Source of the DNA: a virus
Reading direction: 5' to 3' (one strand)
Length of the DNA stretch: 24,931 bases
IMG/VR virus record: IMGVR_UViG_3300017987_002823
Location: 1 to 24,931 of that record
Program-made: the position numbers and the translations under genes
In this document: in pieces, positions 16,293-22,309 of the stretch
How the letters are laid out: the number at the start of each line of letters is the position of its first letter
How positions within the stretch are numbered: position 1 is the first letter of the stretch
The notes under the pieces: model-generated
The model's database searches: none
What the model saw: the letters and a program-made list of their open reading frames with translations, nothing else
What the model was told of the DNA's origin: nothing

Positions 16293-16856
16293 ATGAAATA
16301 CTTTATTACCCATATCTTAATTTGTCTTAGTTTAATTGTTCAAGCACAAACATTTACGTGGAACCCGCAACAATGTTATAAAATAGTTGGAAATGATACG
16401 ATGCTAGTGGACTGTGATTTTGCTTGGCCAACCCCCGTATTTAATGGTAATGTTGACTCTTTATGTCTTGAAATGGAGAAACGATTTGTTGAGACTTTAA
16501 ATGAGTGGAGACGAAATCATGGAATTCATGAATTGGAATATGACTATGATATGCAATCATTATTGACTGTACCATGGAATGAAAGTCAAGTACAATCAGG
16601 TAAGATTAGTCACGGTGAAGGTTATAACAGTTTTAAAAATAGAAGTAATAGAGCTGGTATTCGTGGTTGTGGTGAGTGTTGTGCCCATAATAGTAGGTCT
16701 GATGTGGGTGATACTTCACAATTTTTTATTCAGTATAAGGACAGTCCTCAACACTGGAAAATTCTAACCAGTGATGATTACAACTACATTGCGGTATCGG
16801 TACTATACGACAAAGAAAAAAATCGGTATTATTCAGTTGTAAATGTTAGAATGTAA
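16293..16856 (+). CDS. Secreted CAP-domain (SCP/PR-1-like) protein
   Basis: 187 aa. Residues 1-19 form a signal peptide (MKYFITHILICLSLIVQAQ) with likely cleavage near QA|Q, so the mature protein would be exported by Sec. The mature part shows CAP-family hallmarks: an early helix with LNEWRRNHGIHELEYD, a histidine in KISHGEGYN, the strand IRGCGECCAHNSR, the helix QFFIQYKDSPQHWKILTS, and a final strand pair YIAVSVLYDKE and YYSVVNVRM. The usual metal-site histidines and glutamate appear present. Bacterial CAP proteins of this YkwD-like type are secreted and poorly understood; a phage copy could act on the envelope or at the cell surface. It is a single gene with a host-type promoter and no clear terminator before the tmRNA promoter. 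Function beyond the fold is open. Confidence 0.85.
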   Translation: MKYFITHILICLSLIVQAQTFTWNPQQCYKIVGNDTMLVDCDFAWPTPVFNGNVDSLCLEMEKRFVETLNEWRRNHGIHELEYDYDMQSLLTVPWNESQVQSGKISHGEGYNSFKNRSNRAGIRGCGECCAHNSRSDVGDTSQFFIQYKDSPQHWKILTSDDYNYIAVSVLYDKEKNRYYSVVNVRM

Positions 16857-16857
16857 G

Positions 16858-16888
16858 TTGTTTATTTAAATAAAAGTATTTATCTTTG
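16858..16888 (+). promoter_or_regulatory. Bacteroidota-type promoter of the tmRNA gene
   Basis: TTG at 16858-16860, 20 nt, TATCTTTG at 16881-16888, 19 nt before the mature tmRNA 5' end. The -33 box begins right at the CAP gene stop. A TATTTAT heptamer (16878-16884) overlaps the -7 box, so late transcription is also possible. Confidence 0.7.
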
Positions 16889-16907
16889 TGGTGTTCTTTG
16901 AAAATAT

Positions 16908-17292
16908 GGGGGCGTTTTTGGATTTGACTGGTACAGTCAGGCACAGAGTGCATGTAGTGAGAGGATACCTATCACTTTAATACACGGTTTCAAAACACAA
17001 ACGGCGAAACTATCGCAAAACTTCAGGCTGTCGGTTTGGTCCGCACTGAAGAGGTTTACGCAGCCTAAGGCTCCGTCTACCGCGGGTCGGTCAGGACATA
17101 TACCTATGAACAGAAGTCCGTTGTTGTGGTGGAGAAGTGACTAAACCCTAAATTGAGTCACACATCTATTGTTAGTGAAGGATGCAAAAATTCAACTTTC
17201 TATTTCGGGGCATTGTGAATAATGTCGTCCTAAACATGTAGTACTCTCTGTTTGGGGTATGCAGGACCTGGGTTCGACTCCCAGCGCTTCCA
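16908..17292 (+). ncRNA. ssrA: tmRNA (transfer-messenger RNA)
   Basis: The 5' end GGGGGCG (16908-16914), followed by TTTTTGGATTTGACTGG, pairs with CGCTTCC (17285-17291) as the acceptor stem, with two G-U pairs. A T-arm CTGGG-TTCGACT-CCCAG precedes it, and A17292 is the discriminator. The next bases are CAA, so the 3' CCA is not encoded and must be added. The tag frame ends GTT TAC GCA GCC TAA (stop 17066-17068). The likely resume codon is GGC at 17003, as in Bacteroidota tags that begin GE. The 21-residue tag would start GETIAKLQAV and end RTEEVYAA, much longer than the usual host tag (about 9 residues) and ending YAA rather than LAA. It would rescue stalled ribosomes together with SmpB, which is not in this window. 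Some other phages also carry tmRNA genes. Confidence 0.95.
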
Positions 17293-17298
17293 CAAAAA

Positions 17299-17333
17299 AA
17301 TTCTCCGATTGTTTTGGCAGTCGGAGAATTTTT
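17299..17333 (+). terminator. Intrinsic terminator of the tmRNA gene
   Basis: Ten-bp stem AATTCTCCGA/TCGGAGAATT (17299-17308 with 17321-17330) and a 12-nt loop, followed by TTT. The loop contains the TTTG -33 box of the next promoter. Confidence 0.88.
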
Positions 17334-17343
17334 ACTATATTTG
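17313..17343 (+). promoter_or_regulatory. Bacteroidota-type promoter of the zinc-ribbon gene
   Basis: TTTG at 17313-17316 inside the terminator loop, 19 nt, TATATTTG at 17336-17343, then 22 nt to the ATG at 17366. Confidence 0.8.
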
Positions 17344-17365
17344 TAGAACAATAAACATCACCACC

Positions 17366-17944
17366 ATGACTAACTCAGAAGTAATCGAAAAAGTACAGAA
17401 CTACGAAGGAACCAACAACTTCATGAACTCTTTGAAGAAGGGTTATGAAAAATATGGTCGTTTGACTGAAAACCAAATTTCAGCAGCCGTTCGTACCATT
17501 GAAGGAATGCGTCGTCGTGAGCAGTCACAAAAACCTATGAACATCAAGTTGGTAGGTGATACTATCAAAATCGGTCGTAAGATTGCTTTGGGTATCAAAG
17601 AGGAATACAACTTGGATTTCCACCCCATCTTGATTGATGTGACCGCGGTAACCGCAATGACTGACCGAGCACTCCGAGTCAAAGGAAAACTCACCAAAGA
17701 AAACGGAGGTATCTGCCGTTGTTGTGCAAAGACCCTCACCGATGAGATGTCACAGGTCACCGGTATCGGTCCCGTATGTGCAAAGTACGTAGGTGTAGAA
17801 CACCCCAAGACCAAGGCAGATGTGGAGAAGTTCAAAGAGGATATGTCCAAAAAGATTGATGAAATTGGTGAGTTTGAGTTTTGGATTCCAAAACGAGCAG
17901 TCGTAAAATGGGACGGAATGGGTGGTGTGATGTTGAAGATGTGA
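17366..17944 (+). CDS. DUF6011-like zinc-ribbon phage protein
   Basis: 192 aa from the ATG at 17366; a longer in-frame reading starts inside the tmRNA gene and is rejected. The N-terminal half has NFMNSLKKGYEKYGRLTENQ, a helix pair common in phage DNA-metabolism proteins. Residues 114-143 form a four-cysteine zinc ribbon: GICRCCAKTLTDEMS then GIGPVCAKYVG. It resembles the DUF6011 pattern, Cys-x-x-Cys, 'L.D..S', 'GIGP.C'. No catalytic residues are visible; nucleic-acid or protein binding is a reasonable guess. Codons frequently end in C (AAC, ATC, TTC, CTC), unlike the surrounding AT-ending genes, which suggests strong expression or a different origin. It has its own host-type promoter and a strong terminator directly after the stop, so it is a single-gene unit. 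Confidence 0.85.
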   Translation: MTNSEVIEKVQNYEGTNNFMNSLKKGYEKYGRLTENQISAAVRTIEGMRRREQSQKPMNIKLVGDTIKIGRKIALGIKEEYNLDFHPILIDVTAVTAMTDRALRVKGKLTKENGGICRCCAKTLTDEMSQVTGIGPVCAKYVGVEHPKTKADVEKFKEDMSKKIDEIGEFEFWIPKRAVVKWDGMGGVMLKM

Positions 17945-17970
17945 AAGAGGGGGGTTTACCCCCCTTTTTT
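17944..17970 (+). terminator. Intrinsic terminator of the zinc-ribbon gene
   Basis: Six G-C pairs GGGGGG/CCCCCC around TTTA, extended by A-T pairs and followed by a T-rich run; it begins at the stop codon. Confidence 0.92.
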
Positions 17971-17990
17971 CTTTTTTGTGACTTCCGTAA

Positions 17991-18014
17991 TATTTATAGG
18001 TAATAAACTATAAA
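17991..18014 (+). promoter_or_regulatory. TATTTAT motif with inverted repeat before the holin-like gene
   Basis: TATTTAT at 17991-17997 is followed by AGG. A 7-bp inverted repeat, TTTATAG (17993-17999) and CTATAAA (18008-18014), overlaps it. The start codon is at 18025. No host-type TAnnTTTG box is seen here, so a phage-specific promoter is inferred. Confidence 0.45.
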
Positions 18015-18024
18015 ATTTTTTATT

Positions 18025-18258
18025 ATGGAAACAGCTCAAATTAAAAGCTTAATCAGACACGCGTTAACCGCGATTGGTACCTTGTTGGTGTTAACAGGGT
18101 TAAACAGATTCTTACCGTTGGTAGAATACTTAACGGAGAATGTTGATTCAACTTTCCAAGCAATTGAAGTATTGGTGGGTGTTGTTGTTGCGGTATTTGG
18201 TTTCTTACGGAACAAAAATCGTTTCAAGGAAGTGGCCGAAGCCGAGGCTAAACAATAA
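18025..18258 (+). CDS. Small two-helix membrane protein, holin candidate
   Basis: 77 aa with two hydrophobic segments: about residues 13-33 (LTAIGTLLVLTGLNRFLPLV) and 44-61 (AIEVLVGVVVAVFGFL). A charged tail follows (RNKNRFKEVAEAEAKQ). The short length, two membrane spans and basic/charged C-terminus fit a class II holin or a related small phage membrane protein. No endolysin is recognisable in the window, so lysis context is missing and the role is only probable. The gene is a single unit: the TATTTAT motif precedes it and an intrinsic terminator lies 12 nt after its stop. The promoter class suggests expression with the virion genes, as expected for lysis proteins. Confidence 0.8.
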   Translation: METAQIKSLIRHALTAIGTLLVLTGLNRFLPLVEYLTENVDSTFQAIEVLVGVVVAVFGFLRNKNRFKEVAEAEAKQ

Positions 18259-18270
18259 TTAAAACAAATT

Positions 18271-18301
18271 AAAACCCCCGACCACAAATCGGGGGTTTTT
18301 C
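18271..18301 (+). terminator. Intrinsic terminator of the holin-like gene
   Basis: Eleven-bp stem AAAACCCCCGA/TCGGGGGTTTT with a 7-nt loop, then T residues. Confidence 0.92.
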
Positions 18302-18333
18302 TTTGACATATATAATAAACTTTGTTATTATTG
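18302..18333 (+). promoter_or_regulatory. Host-like promoter of the HNH gene
   Basis: TTTG at 18302-18305, 20 nt, TATTATTG at 18326-18333 (one mismatch to TAnnTTTG), 13 nt before the ATG. It directly follows the preceding terminator. Confidence 0.55.
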
Positions 18334-18346
18334 AAATAAAAAAATT

Positions 18347-18838
18347 ATGAGTAATGTTCTTGTTTTAAATGCGGACTACTCCCCCTTAAATATAACCTCT
18401 TTACAAAGAGGTTTCGTGTTAGTGGATAAAGGAAAGGCGGAGATATTAAAAAAAGGTGAAGAAGATATTATCACAAGTATAGGAAATTTTGTAAGACCCG
18501 TTATTATCAGACTTTTAAATTATATTCGTTTTAGACCAAAAAATTTAAAGGTCAGCAGAAAAAGAATTTTTAAAAGGGATAAAAATACGTGCCAATATTG
18601 TGGTTCAAAAAAACATTTAACTATTGACCATGTCATGCCGAGGTCACGAGGAGGTGGTAATACATGGAAAAATTTGGTCACCTGTTGTTCTGGATGTAAT
18701 GTCCGTAAAGGTAATAAGACTCCAAAAGAGGCTGGTATGAGGTTATTGAACAAACCATATGAACCTTCTGTATTTTCATCTGTTTTATATGATGAAGCGG
18801 AAGATATATGGTTGGAATTTAAACAATCATTTAGGTGA
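18347..18838 (+). CDS. HNH endonuclease family protein
   Basis: 163 aa. The N-terminal part (VLVLNADYSPLNITSLQRGF) and the length match a family of stand-alone HNH proteins common in Bacteroidota and phages. The C-terminal HNH fold shows CxxC (C82, C85), the catalytic stretch TIDHVMPRSRGG (H95), W107-K108-N109, and a second zinc pair C114-x-x-C117 with NVRKGNKTP. All core residues are present, so nuclease activity is plausible. It is not flanked by split genes or an intron, so it is not obviously a homing enzyme. Roles for phage HNH proteins include assisting terminase cleavage or degrading foreign DNA; which applies here cannot be told. The stop is followed by about 64 nt before the next start. 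Confidence 0.92.
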   Translation: MSNVLVLNADYSPLNITSLQRGFVLVDKGKAEILKKGEEDIITSIGNFVRPVIIRLLNYIRFRPKNLKVSRKRIFKRDKNTCQYCGSKKHLTIDHVMPRSRGGGNTWKNLVTCCSGCNVRKGNKTPKEAGMRLLNKPYEPSVFSSVLYDEAEDIWLEFKQSFR

Positions 18839-18856
18839 GATTGTAACATTAAAAAC

Positions 18857-18900
18857 TATTTATAGGTATAAAGTTCTTAATAAACGTTAAACCTATAAAT
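18857..18900 (+). promoter_or_regulatory. TATTTAT motif within a perfect 10-bp inverted repeat before the T9SS-domain gene
   Basis: TATTTAT at 18857-18863. ATTTATAGGT (18858-18867) and ACCTATAAAT (18891-18900) form a perfect inverted repeat with a 23-nt spacer, ending two bases before the ATG at 18903. It may be a promoter with an operator, or an RNA hairpin limiting translation. Confidence 0.5.
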
Positions 18901-18902
18901 TA

Positions 18903-19100
18903 ATGATGTTTAATTTTCTAAAAAGGATAACTAATGTCCTACTAATCCCTCCGCTATTATTTTTTGTAAATGAAGTGGTGGCACAATGTGATGTATTTAT
19001 TGAACCTGGTTCAGTGTCGTCACAGATAATGGTAGTGGTGTCAAATTTACATTTGATATTACTAACAACTCGTCTACCGATTGGTATGGTGATGACTTAA
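18903..19100 (+). CDS. Signal-peptide fragment, 5' part of the frameshifted T9SS-domain gene
   Basis: This 65-codon frame starts MMFNFLKRITNVLLIPPLLF and has a clear Sec signal peptide with cleavage expected at about VVA|Q (27|28), followed by CDVFIEPGSVSS. After about residue 40 its sequence no longer resembles a protein, while the -1 frame takes over with TDNGSGVKFTFDITNNS, which continues into the large repeat protein. The two pieces would join smoothly if one base were restored near 19022. I therefore regard this as the beginning of the gene that continues to 22189, giving about 1095 aa if joined. Either adjacent ATG (18903 or 18906) could start it. Confidence 0.7.
   Translation: MMFNFLKRITNVLLIPPLLFFVNEVVAQCDVFIEPGSVSSQIMVVVSNLHLILLTTRLPIGMVMT
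19004..19100 (+). other. Apparent -1 frameshift joining signal peptide to repeat protein
   Basis: The signal-peptide frame ends at TAA 19098-19100; the downstream frame is open from just after TGA 19001-19003. The best protein-level junction is at 19020-19024, where TCA then a re-read A gives SVSS|TDNGSG. No X-XXY-YYZ slippery heptamer is present there, which argues for an indel or sequencing error rather than programmed shifting. Confidence 0.7.
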
Positions 19101-19102
19101 AG

Positions 19103-22100
19103 ATGTATTGGTCTCTTAATTCGGGAGCACCTATTTGGAACATCGACTACAGTCAGAACGTAAACCAACCACCTATAGGTCCTGGTGAGACCCGTACTAT
19201 AAAGACACCATGGTTTGATATTCCAAACTTACCGTCATGGTTTCCTGACGACCCCACCACCGCTCAGCCGTGGGAAGAGTCCATGGAATGGCCATATTAT
19301 AACCTATCTTTCCCTTTCCAAGGTTCTTGGTCTCCAATGAACTTAAGATTGGGTAGTTGTGGTTTGGGTGACGGTGCATGGATATATGACTCAAATGGTG
19401 AATTATATTATGGACCTTTTGATACCGATTGTCCTGATGTTAACAATGATGCAATGTGTGATTGTGACATTGAGATAACAAGTTTTGACCCCGTATCTTT
19501 GGATATTGAGGTTGAGGTTGTTAGTCATTGGAACTGTGGTCAACCTTTAAATGGTTTGGGTAATTTTGGTTCATCTAATAATGATGCTGTGGATATGATA
19601 CATTTCGGTATTCATGTACCGGGATGGGATTATCAATGGGGTTGTACTACAGGAAATAACCATCCAGGTTGGTCTTTTGGTGGTTGGACCGCGTTAAATA
19701 ACCCAAACTTATTTTTGTATTCTGGTGACATATATCAAGGAAACCTAAATGACCTATCTTTAAATGGTTGTTTTGGTGAAATTTTAAGTAGTGATACCAT
19801 AAGTGAATGTAAAGAAATTGTGTTATGGCAAATAAACTATTCTCAAACATTAAATGTTGCGGATGGTGGATGGGCAGTATTTCCAAATTCAGGTAATGAG
19901 ACACAAGAATACCCTGATTTTAGTATCATAGATAACAGTATTTTAATTTGTGGTATTCCTGATGTAAATGGTTGTACAGACCCCGTAGCGTCAAACTACA
20001 ATCCAAATGCAAATGTGGATGACGGTTCTTGTGAATACCTTTATCCTGACGCAAATCCTGGTGTTAATTTAAATAGTACAACTTGTTTAGATGGTACACC
20101 TGCTAACATATACAATATTACAATATATAATCCAGGTGATGATACATTATTTTACTATTGTGTTGAAATACCTGAATTAAATTATGATGAGTGTTTTGAT
20201 GGTTATCAGACTGGTCAATATTGGATTGAACCAGGTGCTGGTCAAACAATTACACAAGTCACAATACCTGAAGGTATTGAACAGATAACCATAAATGTAT
20301 ATGAATCTGAAGGTGAAGTAGAAGGGACATTTTCTGATAATATTGAAGTATTTCCTATAGTATTTAACGGTCCTGACCCATGTCCAATACCAGGTTGTAC
20401 CGACCCAAATGCTAACAATTATAACCCTGATGCAAACGAAGAAGACGGTAGTTGTACATACGACGAACTAACTTTAGACTTAGGTGGAGATATCATATGG
20501 ACCCCTCAGGGTACTTGTGTGAACCCATTCTATAATCAATCATTTGTTGTTAACAACACAGGTGAAGGTGTTATAAATAACTTTAGTTTAGAGGTTGTCG
20601 TAGAGACATGGGATGGAAACCCCGTATTTCAAGGTACACAGGATTATAATGTATCTATAGACCCTAACGGTAGTTATACGGTGTCTGACTTCCCTGATGT
20701 ATTTACAGGGGATTTAAACTATGTTTCTGCAACTCTAACATGGGTAAATGAGTTAGGTAATATAGAAACCGATACACAATCATTTAATTTGATATTGTAT
20801 TGTTGGGGATGTACTGACCCTGAAGCTAATAACTATACTGAAAGTGAGTATATCTTTGACGAGGTACAAACTCATTGGTTAACGGCCTTCCCAAACATTC
20901 AACCCCCTTCTCCTGAACAGGTAGAATGTACTTATGATATTACAGAATTAGATTACTTAGGTGCAGAATGTACAGTATATTGTGATGAGAACGGACCTTA
21001 CTATTATGTTACCACCACATTCCAAAATACAGGTAATGTTACGATTACTGACTTTTGTGCTGAATGGAATGTAATAGGAGGACAAGAAGATATTCAATGT
21101 TTTAATGGTACATTAGAACCAGGTGAAACTATTGAATTGGTTCACGGTCCTATATATGTTAATGGTACTGGTGTTGTTTGGGTATATCTACAGGAATTAA
21201 ATGGTGTTGTATTAGACCCCGAAATAGGATTTTATGAAAATCTAACCTGTAATTTAAATGCTGAAGAAGTATGTGATTATGGTTGTACTGATAATACCGC
21301 CAATAACTATAACCCTGACGCGGATTTAGATGACGGTAGTTGTACTTATGATGTTTTAGGATGTACAGACCCTGAGGCCAATAACTATAATCCTAACGCT
21401 AACGTAGATGACGGTAGTTGTGAATTCTTAGGATGTACAGACCCAATAGCGTTAAACTATGACCCGAACGCAACCATAGACGATGGTTCTTGTAATTACA
21501 TCTATGGATGTACAGACCCCGAAGCGGATAACTATTGGCCCGATGCAACTATGGACGATGGTAGTTGTATATACTTAGGATGTACAGACCCAAATGCTAA
21601 CAACTATGACCCTGACGCGACAGTGGATGACGATAGTTGTGTATATGATGTATTAGGGTGTACAGACCCTGAAGCTAATAACTATAATCCTAACGCAAAT
21701 ATAGATGACGGTAGTTGTACTTATGATGTTTTAGGTTGTACAGACCCTAACGCTTTTAATTACAATCCACTCGCGACTGTAGATGATGGTAGTTGTATTT
21801 ATTTAGTATATGGTTGTACAGATATGGATGCTTTAAACTACAACCCATCCGCTAGCATAGATGATGGAACTTGTATTTATCCAGGTCCTTGTGATGAGTT
21901 TGACGGTAGTGCATTCGCACCAAACGCATTTACACCAAATAACGATGGTTTAAATGACGCATGGAGAGTGATAACGGAAGTTGAATGTTGGAACAAGTGG
22001 GAGTTACTTATCTATAACAGGTGGGGTCAAGTAGTCTATGAAATGGATGACCCTTCACAAGTATGGGATGGTAGTTTTAGAGGTGGTGACCACTATGTTT

Positions 22101-22189
22101 CAGACGGAGTATATGCTTATACACTCAGAGCTGTGGCATGGAATTTGGAAACAATAGAACTAACAGGTTTTATAACCGTTCTAAGATAA
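19103..22189 (+). CDS. Giant repeat protein with T9SS type B C-terminal sorting domain
   Basis: 1028 codons from the ATG at 19103; this frame is open from 19004, so the start is probably artificial and the true N-terminus is the signal peptide at 18903 in another frame. Parts in order: an N-terminal aromatic-rich domain; then immunoglobulin- or CARDB-like beta domains separated by GCTDP...DDGSC repeats (single copies from 19970, 20393 and 20807); an array of eight such repeats (21281-21882); and a C-terminal domain from about 21898 with APNAFTPNNDGLNDAWRV, LLIYNRWGQVVYEM, VWDGSFRGG and a terminal ITVLR. That last domain matches the gliding-motility/T9SS type B sorting domain of Bacteroidota. 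The repeats have paired cysteines and Asp-rich turns, suggesting disulfide and possibly calcium binding. It could be a surface protein exported by the host T9SS or a virion adhesin. A terminator follows 22 nt after the stop. Confidence 0.9.
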   Translation: MYWSLNSGAPIWNIDYSQNVNQPPIGPGETRTIKTPWFDIPNLPSWFPDDPTTAQPWEESMEWPYYNLSFPFQGSWSPMNLRLGSCGLGDGAWIYDSNGELYYGPFDTDCPDVNNDAMCDCDIEITSFDPVSLDIEVEVVSHWNCGQPLNGLGNFGSSNNDAVDMIHFGIHVPGWDYQWGCTTGNNHPGWSFGGWTALNNPNLFLYSGDIYQGNLNDLSLNGCFGEILSSDTISECKEIVLWQINYSQTLNVADGGWAVFPNSGNETQEYPDFSIIDNSILICGIPDVNGCTDPVASNYNPNANVDDGSCEYLYPDANPGVNLNSTTCLDGTPANIYNITIYNPGDDTLFYYCVEIPELNYDECFDGYQTGQYWIEPGAGQTITQVTIPEGIEQITINVYESEGEVEGTFSDNIEVFPIVFNGPDPCPIPGCTDPNANNYNPDANEEDGSCTYDELTLDLGGDIIWTPQGTCVNPFYNQSFVVNNTGEGVINNFSLEVVVETWDGNPVFQGTQDYNVSIDPNGSYTVSDFPDVFTGDLNYVSATLTWVNELGNIETDTQSFNLILYCWGCTDPEANNYTESEYIFDEVQTHWLTAFPNIQPPSPEQVECTYDITELDYLGAECTVYCDENGPYYYVTTTFQNTGNVTITDFCAEWNVIGGQEDIQCFNGTLEPGETIELVHGPIYVNGTGVVWVYLQELNGVVLDPEIGFYENLTCNLNAEEVCDYGCTDNTANNYNPDADLDDGSCTYDVLGCTDPEANNYNPNANVDDGSCEFLGCTDPIALNYDPNATIDDGSCNYIYGCTDPEADNYWPDATMDDGSCIYLGCTDPNANNYDPDATVDDDSCVYDVLGCTDPEANNYNPNANIDDGSCTYDVLGCTDPNAFNYNPLATVDDGSCIYLVYGCTDMDALNYNPSASIDDGTCIYPGPCDEFDGSAFAPNAFTPNNDGLNDAWRVITEVECWNKWELLIYNRWGQVVYEMDDPSQVWDGSFRGGDHYVSDGVYAYTLRAVAWNLETIELTGFITVLR
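21281..21882 (+). repeat. Eight tandem GCTDP...DDGSC protein repeats
   Basis: The array codes eight units of about 22-26 residues, each starting GCTD and ending DDGSC or a close variant (one DDDSC, one DDGTC). Three earlier copies stand alone at about 19970, 20393 and 20807, the third degenerate. DNA copies differ at many third positions, so the array is not a very recent expansion. Confidence 0.93.
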
Positions 22190-22210
22190 CAATCAATTAA
22201 TTAAAAAAGA

Positions 22211-22236
22211 AAAGTGACCTTCGGGTCACTTTTTTT
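22211..22236 (+). terminator. Intrinsic terminator of the T9SS-domain gene
   Basis: Nine-bp stem AAAGTGACC/GGTCACTTT capped by a TTCG tetraloop and followed by a T run. Confidence 0.93.
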
Positions 22237-22245
22237 ATATAAAGA

Positions 22246-22275
22246 AAAAAGGACTGACACCGTCAGCCCTTTTTG
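22246..22275 (-). terminator. Intrinsic terminator of the 22310-24931 minus-strand gene run
   Basis: On the minus strand GGGCTGAC-GGT-GTCAGTCC forms an 8-bp stem with one G-U pair, followed by TTTTTTC. The mirror reading on plus has an A-C mismatch, so it favours the minus strand. Confidence 0.8.
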
Positions 22276-22309
22276 TAGATTAATTTTACCCCCTTTTTTT
22301 TATAAAAGT

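Noticed and set aside
17250-17292. A tRNA-like T-arm and acceptor end suggesting a tRNA gene
   Set aside because: There is no anticodon arm; it pairs with the 5' end at 16908 and is the 3' part of the tmRNA.
17252-17365. N-terminal extension of the zinc-ribbon protein
   Set aside because: It lies in the tmRNA T-arm and acceptor stem and the terminator, so it is not protein-coding.
19004-19040. Programmed -1 ribosomal frameshift
   Set aside because: No X-XXY-YYZ heptamer or obvious downstream stem is present near the junction; an indel or sequencing error is simpler.
21281-21882. Possible CRISPR array from regular repeats
   Set aside because: The repeats are in frame, degenerate at third positions and code GCTDP protein units; there are no unique spacers.
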